The notes under the pieces are model-generated. The model made no database searches. It was given only the letters and a program-made list of their open reading frames with translations, and was not told the DNA's origin. From positions 13,640,001 through 13,704,000 of the forward strand of contig CP075497.1 in NCBI GenBank assembly GCA_021613535.1: a DNA stretch of 64,000 nt. The letters run 5' to 3'. Positions 1 to 12,700 of the stretch are shown here, in pieces. Made by a program: the position numbers and the translations under genes. Source of the DNA: Adineta vaga. Its lineage: Eukaryota; Rotifera. Numbering within the stretch: position 1 is the first letter of the stretch; every line of letters starts with the position of its first letter.

Positions 1-2732
1 TAAAACATCATACATAACTATTTTGCACCCAACACGATGACTGTTATAGGTGTTGAGTAGGGATGTCACATTACTTTTACTTTTTATTTATTTTGCTCAT
101 TAATTGATAATAAATTTATTACCATTATTACTTATTGCTTCTCACTAGTAAATACTTTAGTTTTGTTATTTTATTGATATTAGAGTTTCCACTCATTCTT
201 TGTAGTGCATTTTTCACTAATTTTGTATCGAGTTATTAGTAATTACTTTCAAATCATTATTACTTATTGCCAATAATAAAGTAATAATAAATTTGAAAGT
301 AATAAGTAATAACGAGTAATAATTATTATTATTATAATACAGTAATAACAATTGTAAAATAGCATCGATAAGAAGAATAGGTAATACATTGACTTCTGAA
401 TGTTATCTGTGAACCAAATATTATCTTCTAGAACCTCTCACAGATGCTAAGCGCATAAAAAAACAGTGCATTGGAAAATTATATACAATTTTATCTGCTC
501 ATTTGTTTGGATATAGATGGGTCAGTGACGAATCTAAACTTTTCATGATGAGATTCGTTTTTGCGGGGAATAGAGACGATTCAGATCAAACGATGCGTTT
601 TGAAATTCATTACAGATAGCCTCGACTCATTTCCCAGCCTTTTTTGCAAGAAGAAGAATAAGAATCTTCAGACTAGTCGCGACCACCCGCAGCATCATCC
701 CCTAAAATCGCTATTGGACCAAATGTGGATATAGATTGGATAGATGTAAATATAAGAGATGAGTATGCTTTACTCAACAATATATACTCCATCACATGCA
801 CACTTCCATCCACAACCATACCTATCTTCGTATTCACTCACCCAATCGAAACCACCTATATTCACACCCATTCACATAAATATTGGAATGAATCGTTATG
901 GGAAAAATAAAATCAAGCCTTTTCATGGTTACTTGTTGCGGATATGAAAATATAATCTATGACATAACGCTGTTTCCGTATATTACTTTATTAGTTTTTT
1001 TAAAGCTTCTACTTATTACTAGTAGTTATTACTGACAATTATTACTTTTATTACTTATTGATTTATTACCTTAGTACTATTTCAGCTTTATTACATTTCC
1101 TAATTATTATTTATTACCAGTAATAAGTAATAACACTTTTAATTATTACTAAGTAATAGTAGTGGTGATAGAACACCCCTAGTGCTAAGATTTTACCTAA
1201 CCTATGCGATTGTTTTTTTTTATCGTATCCAAACATGTTGATGTCATGCTGTCTTATAAGTTTCTATCAACCTTCACAATTTATACGACTTTTGTTTAAC
1301 AAAAGTAGCAAAAAAGAAACGTTTATATCACTTCCGTTCGTCATACATATAAATCATCAGTCATTGTAGCTTACTGAAGAAAAGTTATCTACTCTCCTTG
1401 CTTCGTAAACAAGCAGCTATAAAATATAAATTTTTTCTTCATTACTCATCAGTATATATTTATTCGATTCCCTTTCTAATGCAAAGTATTTCAAATGCCG
1501 GTTCATCCACTACAGTCTTAACCCTCTGGTTCTATAACAGTTACTAGGAGATCTAATGTTTCTCAGACATAGAACTAACAAAATAAAAACAAAAAGTACT
1601 AAGATCGCAAAGTTAGGAACAAAAAATATAAAACATGAAATTCCGTATGTTATCTGAAGAAAGACGGACTGGTGTGACGCAAATTATTTCTTACCATTAT
1701 ATAATGGCTATTTATTTTCCTTCTTTAATTCGCTACTATTAGAACGAGAAAAGTGATAAACATGCGCTTTTTATAAGTTGCTCTTCTATATGCGACCGAC
1801 TATATCCTATCGATCATCCTCTATCGAAGAGCATTTTAATTCGAGAAGATCCTTTCTAGAACAATTAGAACACAAAATCCGATCGGTGCGTTGCAACTGG
1901 AAACTTTTGAGAACCTAACCCAAGGGGGAAAAGCTGATTGCAATGGTTGCCGTTGATTGCTATCCGTTTTCTTTCTATCCGATGACAAGTTCAAGTATTT
2001 TCTAAAAATACATAAAGTTTTCATCACTAAACATCATGACAATAATCTTTTCACAGTATTAAACGGATAATAGATTTTTTGGTACCTGTGATTGTCAAAG
2101 ATTGTCAATGATTGCGGATGGTTGTCGATGATTGCTCTCCTTATTTTGACTACCAAACAACGGACTCAGGTTACATCTGATATGACTTGTTGTTTACATC
2201 ATTCAGCAATATGACAATCATATTTTATCAATGGATTTATGGCTGATTGTCAATTATTGCTTTACATGCAATCAACTTTTTCCTCCTTGACCTAACCTAT
2301 CATTATAGCTTCACTAACTCACACTTCAAATCATACTTCAAAATTGTTCTTAACTTATATGTTTTTAAGAGTAATAGGGCATATTACGACGAAAATCTCC
2401 TTCTCATTTTGATATTGTCACACAATTTGATGAAATCATAATATTCCAGTATCATGCATTTCTCTTCATCTTCAATACTGACTTTACAAAACGATAGAGA
2501 TCACAATATGGAAGAATTCTCATATTTTTTAGTTGAGACTATTCCACATCATGAATTTCCAATGACATCATCCTCGTAACTTTGAACTTATGTCCTTCTC
2601 TATATCCATTAGCCATCATTAAAATCTCTTCAAAAAATTTCATATAAACAAAACATACACTCAACAGCTCACCTCTTTCAATTCTTTGTCGAAGACACAT
2701 TACTCTACTCTTATGTTCTCTTATCTTTTCAG
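1..2732 (+). other. 3' part of giant intron of module 1
   Basis: Non-coding by comparison with 8785-11511. It ends in TTATCTTTTCAG at the module 1 exon. Besides the hAT-like element it has, around 1930-1975 and 2090-2270, a cluster of short repeats built on GATTGTC/GATTGC. These could be subterminal repeats of another decayed element. Nothing coding is supported. Confidence 0.65.
58..1181. mobile_element. hAT-like element remnant (copy 1) in NRPS intron
   Basis: The left end begins TAGGGATGTCAC and the right end, read inverted, begins TAGGGGTGTTCT; 12 of the first 17 positions agree. Flanking 8-mers are GTGTTGAG and GTGCTAAG (6 of 8 equal), which would be an aged 8-bp target duplication typical of hAT elements. 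The interior has palindromic runs of TTATTACTTATT at both ends and a short open stretch (about 430-910) with no recognisable transposase motif. It is a candidate non-autonomous or decayed element; other superfamilies are possible. Confidence 0.45.
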
Positions 2733-3748
2733 GCGAAACACTATTACCACAAACAGCACTACACATATGGAATCATTTGAAATCAAGCGCTCAAATTTAT
2801 AACTTATATGGACCAGCAGAATGCACTCTATCTCCACATTTCATCTCATTACACAAGACGATCTTCATTTACATTCGATACCTATTGGTGGTCCACTTGT
2901 TGGATACACATGTCATGTTCTCGATACATACCTTCAACCAATTCTTATTCAGTATCATATCGGTGAACTATGGATTGGTGGCGATGCTGTATTCAGTGGT
3001 TATTTACGTCGACCTGATCTTTCAAAACAATCATTAATACATGTTTCTCATACAGAAAGTCTCCTGTATCGTACAGGTGACTTAGTACGAATTGAACGTC
3101 AGTCAGGTCTACTACTTTACGTCGGACGTCAAGATTTTCAAGTTAAATTGAGAGGACAACGTCTTGAATTGACTAACATCGAAAGTGTAATTATGCAAAT
3201 ATCAACTCTGGATGCTACGAACTGTGTCGTCATCAAATTTGATCATGCTGATCAAGAACATCTTATTGCATATATTGAAACTAGAAGTCAATTGAGTTTC
3301 AACATATTACATGATGAATGTGCAAAACACTTGCCACTCTACATGATTCCTTCCTTGTTTATCCCATTGAATAACTTTCCATTGAATCAAAACGGAAAAT
3401 TGAATCGAAAAGCTCTTCCATTACCCGATTTCACTCTTCTATCAACAATTACACATAATAACGATCAACCAAAAACAAATATCGAACAATGTATACATTC
3501 CATTTGGTGTCACGTTCTTCCACATCTTACATCGATTTCAGTTTCACAAAATTTCTTTTCTTTGGGTGGTAATTCATTATCTTTGATGAAACTTCATCAT
3601 TTATATCAAATAGAATTTAAACATAATCTCAATATGAGTGAACTTTTTCGTTATCCTACTATTCGTGATCATGCTCGATTATTTCTCGAACAAAAACATT
3701 CATCTTTAACAGATAACATACAATGGCAATCGCTTCATCTCAATGAAG
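2733..3748 (+). CDS. NRPS module 1, partial: A1 C-terminal half plus T1 (frameshifted)
   Basis: This exon follows a long intron (acceptor at 2731-2732). It encodes the A-domain end: A5 core NLYGPAECT, A7 YRTGD, A8 VKLRGQRLEL and A10 NQNGKLNRKAL. The carrier domain follows, with attachment motif LGGNSL near 3565. It is the near-identical duplicate of 11512-12528. Just after the A5 motif (about 2828) it has one T fewer than the other copy, so the reading frame breaks there. The exon is 1016 nt instead of 1017. The rest of the frame is open to the T-C linker intron at 3749-3805 (57 bp). The N-terminal half of A1 must lie before the window. The indel could be a real mutation or an assembly error. 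Confidence 0.85.
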
Positions 3749-6700
3749 GTAATTCAAAAATATGAAAAAGAAAAACTAATCTTCTTTCTGTTGATATTCT
3801 CATAGGTCCTGCATCATTTGCTCAAACACGTATCTATCTAGACGAACAAATTCATTTTGCATCTTCATCAACAGCTATCTATCATATTCCTATTATTCTC
3901 GAAATCACTCAAACATCAATGTCATTATCAAGACTTCAACGAGCTCTTTTGGTTCTTATGAATAAACATAAAATACTTCGTACTCGTGTTGTATTTGATG
4001 AGAATGAACATCATCTTAGACAAGAAATTCTTCCATTTTCATCCATTTCAATGATTGATACAACAATTTCTCATGAAGAACATCTTCATCAACTTTGTTA
4101 TAATGAAGAAACTAATGCAACACTTTTTAATTTAATTCATGGAGATGTATTTCGATGTCATCTTATTCGAAAATCAATTAGTACAGATAACGATCTTCTC
4201 ATTCCTGGTAACATTCTTATTTTTAACTTTCATCATGCAGCTTTTGATGGCTCATCCATTGAAATTTTCTTCCATGATTTACAACGAGCATACACAATAG
4301 ATGATCAATTAGAACCTTGTTCACTCGATTATATAGATTATGCAGTCTATGAAAAAGAGATTAATATGAATGAAGCAACACAATTTTGGAAAGAACATAT
4401 GAATGATTTCATTAATAATATTCTTCCATTACCATATGATCGAATACCACATGATAATAATACTCGTTCTGGTCATGGCATAACAATGAGTTTTGGTTTG
4501 TCCCAAGATATTGTCGATCAAATGCTCACTTACATGATTGAAAATGATGTTACTCTCTTTCAACTTGGTTTCGCTATTTTCTATACTTATCTATTTAAAC
4601 TTACTCAACAAACAGATTTATGTGTTCTTACCGTTAATGCTAATCGTCATCGACCAGAATTACAAGATATTATTGGTTTTTTTGTCAATACATTGCCTTA
4701 TCGTCTATCAATTGATGGTTACTTAAGCTTTCTTCATCTTGTTCGACGTGTGAAAGAACTTGCTCTTACTACATTGCCACATACACATCTCCATTATCAA
4801 GACATTATTTCAAATATGACAATGAATACTTTGCAAACAATGTTTCTTATTGAAACTGAACATGACAATGTGGTTACTCTTGATTCTCATACTAATCTTC
4901 GTCCATTAACTTTTCTCACTACTGATCCACAAACTATTGCTAAATTCGATTTCACTTGCTCTCTTTATTTACAATCTCAAATGCGTTCCATAACTGTAAC
5001 ATTCAATGTTTCGAACGATCTCTTCGATATGAATACAACAGTTCTCATGATTAATCGTTTTAAATGTCTTTTCAATCAACTTTTCTCATCATCATCACCA
5101 TCATTCTTATTTCTTTCGCAATATTCATTACTTCTATCATATGAAATCGAGTTGTTTCATCAATTAAATAATGAAAATTCACTATGTTTATCAAATTCAT
5201 GGCCTATTCATCATCGATTTGTATATCAAGTTGACAAACATCCACAAAAAATTGCACTCATACTCGATGATCAATATTTGACTTATGCTGAATTATTGAG
5301 TAGATCACAATTGTTAGCTTTGTATTTAATTGAATATTATCATGTACAATCTGGTGATGTTATTGGTGTTTGTATCGATAGAAGTATTGAAATGGTAAGT
5401 CATTGATGACAATATTGATTTTGATTTTTCTTTTTTCTATAGATTATTAGTATAATATCGATTCTAATGTGTGATGCTTGCTACTGTCCATTATCACCTG
5501 ATCAATCTGCATCTAGACTTAATACACTAATTGAACAATTAGAACCAAGATGTGTTCTTATTCGTATGCAAACAGATACATTTATTTCATCGAAGAATAT
5601 CAATATTGAACAAGTACTATTGTTATCAAATTTGTGTGAATGGAAAGAAGATGATATTCGTGGAGATATGAAATCATTAGCTTATATGATATTTACAAGT
5701 GGCTCAACGAGTACGCCTAAAATTGTACCGATTAGTCATAAAAATTTTGATATCTGTATGAATGCACTTGTTCATTCTGGAATAATGATGAATAGTGATA
5801 TTGTACTACAAACAACTCCATCTTCATTTGATATTCATATGCAAGAAATTTTGGGTACACTATGGCTTGGTGGATGTCTATGTTTACTTCACTCAAAAGG
5901 AAATCTTGACATGAACTATTGGATATCGGTGGTACAACGACAAGAGATTAGTTTTATTATAAGTGTGCCCACTTTCTTCACTTCACTTATTCAATATATA
6001 GAGAAATCAGCTGATTTACATCAAGCATTATCAAGTGTTCATCGATTATGTTCAATAGGTAAGTTCTTTCTTTTCATATAAAGATTTATTTGTGCTATGG
6101 TATGTTCGGAATAAAAAGATTCAGTAGATAAGCTCTTCATACCATATTTGTCATGTCATGTCTTAGTTATGAAGGGAATTAGAATGGAGTTTGTCGTAGG
6201 AACTGTTCGTTAATGTTTCAGTTTTTGGGGACAATAGTGAGGATTTCGAGCATAGGCGATTGTGATCACAATAGAGTTGATTAGTTTTTCGAATTAATTA
6301 AAATCAGAATCGATCTGAATCTAGAAGTTTCGGTCCGAGTGGTGTTATGGAAGATGAAAAATAGCGATGACTTCTACGGCTTTTTAAAACGTTACAGTTA
6401 TTTTTGGAACTGATTAATTTGCTTTATTACACAACACATTGATTGATTATGTTGTTTCGCATTTTGACTATCTCTGTTAGATGGACATACGAACAATATA
6501 TAGAGTGTACGAGTACACGAATTGCGAGACTTTTTATTTAAAATTATGCTGCCGTTGAATAGCCTCCTACTTATGGTTAAAAATAGTTTCAGTTGCAACG
6601 GTTCTGATTTCCGTTCAGTTATATCACACTTCATGAATTTAATTGTGTTTCTGAGCTATAATAATGCATGAATTGGGTCTCTAATTTAGTCATCAGACCG

Positions 6701-9700
6701 ACTCCTTCAGAATTGTAGGCCTCTAAATCGAAACATTATGTACTAAGGTATAGTGTAACAATTTCATATTTTAAGCTTGTAGAATTGAGCCTTTATTCAA
6801 TAGTTCTTCGTCTTATGTGTAAAAAAAAACATTAGAAAGGGAGAGAAAACGAGAAACAATAACTTTGCGTAGGCATAATATACACATGCCAAGATATGAC
6901 ATATAACTTTGCAGTGATACAATTCTGTATAAGAAAGAAAACAGAAGTGATGATAAGGAAAGGATAATACTTGGTGTATAATCAATCCATATGAATAATC
7001 TCAAGAATAACAAACGGTACAATCTGGCCATTAACTGAGAAGCGACAATGATATAGATGGGATGTTATAGATAAATTGAATTGGAAGTGTTACATAGCGA
7101 TAAATCCTAACAAATTCAAATTCATAAGTTCTGATTCATAAATACATAATGCAAAATTTAGGAACTAATAAATGTTTGGATCTATTTCACTGCGGAAAGT
7201 ATGTAGAATCAAGAGTAATTCGAAATGCAATAGACGAAACGAAGAATATTTCGCATTATAGTAATTCCATGATTAATAGTTTCTTTTATAAATTCTTTAA
7301 ACTTGCGATCTTAGCAGGCTTTTGGAGAATAATTCACCTTTAAGCATTGCAGAGAATCTAATGGTAAAATAATTTAGATACAATACTACGTAAGGTAGAA
7401 AACTACAGTCAAGTATTACTTCTTTCTATTCAACATTCGAGAGAACCTTAGAAAGAGTTCATTATATGAAGATGTCCAAGTATAAGTAAGTTCTTATTTT
7501 GGTTATATATTTTGAATATACGACTTTTGACAACTGGATGAGTCAGATGAGTTGGGTTTAGATCAAATTATCTAGCATAGTTTTTATAGGTCGGTCCCTT
7601 TGCTAGATCTTTCTAACAGATCTCAGGCTAGGAATTAGTCCAGCCCGGTCGCGATCTTAAACCGGCCGGTTTTTACCGTTTTTTAAAATTGTTTATAAGA
7701 CAATTATATCATTGTTCTGTAGATGTCACACATTATGATTTACAAAAATGTGATATTAATACCATAAATTTAAGTTAGAAAGAAGAAAACGACATTGTAC
7801 GCAGTGGACATATTATTATTAATATTATTATTATTATTAAATCGCTATGATTTAAAAACGTTAGGCTTCAATTTTACTGATTGTCCATTTCAGCGAATTA
7901 AAAGCAATCCGTATGTACTAGGTACTTAGTATTGCAAGAAAATGGATCAGTATCTTAGGTAAATGTTACATTGTCGTTTATATAGATTTTCTGTAAATTA
8001 TGGAAAGTGTAGTCTGATATTTGCGTCAGCGTTACGTTTAATACACATTGTCAAATAGTCATCAAAGATTATAAAAGCTTTATCTAGCCATTTATTATTC
8101 TTTTTTCAAACTATTACTTGATTAAACATAAGTTGTAAAAAGATTGTTATGAATTAGAAAATAAACGACTTAAAACCAGTTCGCTTTGACTACTTCAATT
8201 TCAGAAAATAGCACAAATAAAGACATTTGAGATTTGCCAAAGTTGTTATCTTTTCCGCAAGCTTTCGATACTCATAAACTGTTTTTATTTCTATTAAACA
8301 ATGACACATGCTCAATAGTCATCTTCACATATATACGAGTATAAGAGTCAAATCTAAAGAATAATGCCTATTATTGACTGATATTTCGTTAAAACGTAAT
8401 TTGCTCACAATGATAGACATATTGAAACCAATATTGTATCAGTTGAGTTGTCATCAGTTAGACTTTAAAAAATGCTTTCGTCCAGCTTCTTCCCTGTCAA
8501 ATCACACTATACAACCTGCCGACTTTTTCCAGGTTTTTACCGTTTCAATCATATATGTAAACCAGTCGATCCAGACTGATTTAAAAAGCCAAACCGATTT
8601 AGCAGGTCGTTCAACAGAAATTCTACCACTTCCAAGTCTGAAAGACTCTAATAATGATATACGTTCATATAAATATGATCTGATTATGAACCATGTTATA
8701 TTAGCTAAATTCTTTCAACAATATATTTGACCAAATAACAATCAATCGCCTATGTTAGAAGAGCAAGCAATAAGATTCGGTTTTTAAAACATCATACATA
8801 ACTATTTTGCACCCAACACGATGACTGTTATAGGTGTTGAGTAGGGATGTCACATTACTTTTACTTTTTATTTATTTTGCTCATTAATTGATAATAAATT
8901 TATTACCATTATTACTTATTGCTTCTCACTAGTAAATACTTTAGTTTTGTTATTTTATTGATATTAGAGTTTCCACTCATTCTTTGTAGTGCATTTTTCA
9001 CTAATTTTGTATCGAGTTATTAGTAATTACTTTCAAATCATTATTACTTATTGCCAATAATAAAGTAATAATAAATTTGAAAGTAATAAGTAATAACGAG
9101 TAATAATTATTATTATTATAATACAGTAATAACAATTGTAAAATAGCATCGATAAGAAGAATAGGTAATACATTGACTTCTGAATGTTATCTGTGAACCA
9201 AATATTATCTTCTAGAACCTCTCACAGATGCTAAGCGCATAAAAAAACAGTGCATTGGAAAATTATATACAATTTTATCTGCTCATTTGTTTGGATATAG
9301 ATGGGTCAGTGACGAATCTAAACTTTTCATGATGAGATTCGTTTTTGCGGGGAATAGAGACGATTCAGATCAAACGATGCGTTTTGAAATTCATTACAGA
9401 TAGCCTCGACTCATTTCCCAGCCTTTTTTGCAAGAAGAAGAATAAGAATCTTCAGACTAGTCGCGAACCCGCAGCATCATCCCCTAAAATCGCTATTGGA
9501 CCAAATGTGGATATAGATTGGATAGATGTAAATATAAGAGATGAGTATGCTTTACTCAACAATATATACTCCATCACATGCACACTTCCATCCACAACCA
9601 TACCTATCTTCGTATTCACTCACCCAATCGAAACCACCTATATTCACACCCATTCACATAAATATTGGAATGAATCGTTATGGGAAAAATAAAATCAAGC

Positions 9701-12700
9701 CTTTTCATGGTTACTTGTTGCGGATATGAAAATATAATCTATGACATAACGCTGTTTCCGTATATTACTTTATTAGTTTTTTTAAAGCTTCTACTTATTA
9801 CTAGTAGTTATTACTGACAATTATTACTTTTATTACTTATTGATTTATTACCTTAGTACTATTTCAGCTTTATTACATTTCCTAATTATTATTTATTACC
9901 AGTAATAAGTAATAACACTTTTAATTATTACTAAGTAATAGTAGTGGTGATAGAACACCCCTAGTGCTAAGATTTACCTAACCTATGCGATTGTTTTTTT
10001 TATCGTATCCAAACATGTTGATGTCATGCTGTCTTATAAGTTTCTATCAACCTTCACAATTTATACGACTTTTGTTTAACAAAAGTAGCAAAAAGAAACG
10101 TTTATATCACTTCCGTTCGTCATACATATAAATCATCAGTCATTGTAGCTTACTGAAGAAAAGTTATCTACTCTCCTTGCTTCGTAAACAAGCAGCTATA
10201 AAATATAAATTTTTTCTTCATTACTCATCAGTATATATTTATTCGATTCCCTTTCTAATGCAAAGTATTTCAAATGCCGGTTCATCCACTACAGTCTTAA
10301 CCCTCTGGTTCTATAACAGTTACTAGGAGATCTAATGTTTCTCAGACATAGAACTAACAAAATAAAAACAAAAAGTACTAAGATCGCAAAGTTAGGAACA
10401 AAAAATATAAAACATGAAATTCCGTATGTTATCTGAAGAAAGACGGACTGGTGTGACGCAAATTATTTCTTACCATTATATAATGGCTATTTATTTTCCT
10501 TCTTTAATTCGCTACTATTAGAACGAGAAAAGTGATAAACATGCGCTTTTTATAAGTTGCTCTTCTATATGCGACCGACTATATCCTATCGATCATCCTC
10601 TATCGAAGAGCATTTTAATTCGAGAAGATCCTTTCTAGAACAATTAGAACACAAAATCCGATCGGTGCGTTGCAACTGGAAACTTTTGAGAACCTAACCC
10701 AAGGGGGAAAAGCTGATTGCAATGGTTGCCGTTGATTGCTATCCGTTTTCTTTCTATCCGATGACAAGTTCAAGTATTTTCTAAAAATACATAAAGTTTT
10801 CATCACTAAACATCATGACAATAATCTTTTCACAGTATTAAACGGATAATAGATTTTTTGGTACCTGTGATTGTCAAAGATTGTCAATGATTGCGGATGG
10901 TTGTCGATGATTGCTCTCCTTATTTTGACTACCAAACAACGGACTCAGGTTACATCTGATATGACTTGTTGTTTACATCATTCAGCAATATGACAATCAT
11001 ATTTTATCAATGGATTTATGGCTGATTGTCAATTATTGCTTTACATGCAATCAACTTTTTCCTCCTTGACCTAACCTATCATTATAGCTTCACTAACTCA
11101 CACTTCAAATCATACTTCAAAATTGTTCTTAACTTATATGTTTTTAAGAGTAATAGGGCATATTGCGACGAAAATCTCCTTCTCATTTTGATATTGTCAC
11201 ACAATTTGATGAAATCATAATATTCCAGTATCATGCATTTCTCTTCATCTTCAATACTGACTTTACAAAACGATAGAGATCACAATATGGAAGAATTCTC
11301 ATATTTTTTAGTTGAGACTATTCCACATCATGAATTTCCAATGACATCATCCTCGTAACTTTGAACTTATGTCCTTCTCTATATCCATTAGCCATCATTA
11401 AAATCTCTTCAAAAAATTTCATATAAACAAAACATACACTCAACAGCTCACCTCTTTCAATTCTTTGTCGAAGACACATTACTCTACTCTTATGTTCTCT
11501 TATCTTTTCAGGCGAAACACTATTACCACAAACAGCACTACACATATGGAATCATTTGAAATCAAGCGCTCAAATTTATAACTTATATGGACCAGCAGAA
11601 TGCACTCTTATCTCCACATTTCATCTCATTACACAAGACGATCTTCATTTACATTCGATACCTATTGGTGGTCCACTTGTTGGATACACATGTCATGTTC
11701 TCGATACATACCTTCAACCAATTCTTATTCAGTATCATATCGGTGAACTATGGATTGGTGGCGATGCTGTATTCAGTGGTTATTTACGTCGACCTGATCT
11801 TTCAAAACAATCATTAATACATGTTTCTCATACAGAAAGTCTCCTGTATCGTACAGGTGACTTAGTACGAATTGAACGTCAGTCAGGTCTACTACTTTAC
11901 GTCGGACGTCAAGATTTTCAAGTTAAATTGAGAGGACAACGTCTTGAATTGACTAACATCGAAAGTGTAATTATGCAAATATCAACTCTGGATGCTACGA
12001 ACTGTGTCGTCATCAAATTTGATCATGCTGATCAAGAACATCTTATTGCATATATTGAAACTAGAAGTCAATTGAGTTTCAACATATTACATGATGAATG
12101 TGCAAAACACTTGCCACTCTACATGATTCCTTCCTTGTTTATCCCATTGAATAACTTTCCATTGAATCAAAACGGAAAATTGAATCGAAAAGCTCTTCCA
12201 TTACCCGATTTCACTCTTCTATCAACAATTACACATAATAACGATCAACCAAAAACAAATATCGAACAATGTATACATTCCATTTGGTGTCACGTTCTTC
12301 CACATCTTACATCGATTTCAGTTTCACAAAATTTCTTTTCTTTGGGTGGTAATTCATTATCTTTGATGAAACTTCATCATTTATATCAAATAGAATTTAA
12401 ACATAATCTCAATATGAGTGAACTTTTTCGTTATCCTACTATTCGTGATCATGCTCGATTATTTCTCGAACAAAAACATTCATCTTTAACAGATAACATA
12501 CAATGGCAATCGCTTCATCTCAATGAAGGTAATTCAAAAATATGAAAAAGAAAAACTAATCTTCTTTCTGTTGATATTCTCATAGGTCCTGCATCATTTG
12601 CTCAAACACGTATCTATCTAGACGAACAAATTCATTTTGCATCTTCATCAACAGCTATCTATCATATGCCCTTTGCTCTTGAAATAGATCAACATTGTTC

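Larger units (their letters stand above)
1..3887 (+). repeat. Tandem segmental duplication, copy 1 (continues upstream of window)
   Basis: Matches 8785-12667 almost base for base, at an offset of 8784 that shrinks to 8780 through small indels. It spans the end of a long NRPS intron (1-2732), the A5-A10/T exon, the T-C intron and the first 82 bases of the next C domain, where the copies diverge just after ATCTATCATAT. Differences seen are a 2-bp indel near 690, homopolymer indels near 1195-1315, one A/G change near 2387 and the frame-breaking T deletion near 2828. So few changes point to a recent duplication or gene conversion. Confidence 0.95.

Noticed and set aside
1440-1470. CTCATCAG (complement CTGATGAG) as a further hammerhead core
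   Set aside because: No GAAAC partner, no closing stem I and no stem II could be found. Similar lone matches at 26668, 42722, 52119 and 62616 were rejected for the same reason.
2247-2441. Small ORF in both copies of the duplicated intron (also 11026-11220)
   Set aside because: Conserved between copies only because the whole segment was duplicated; no protein-like features.
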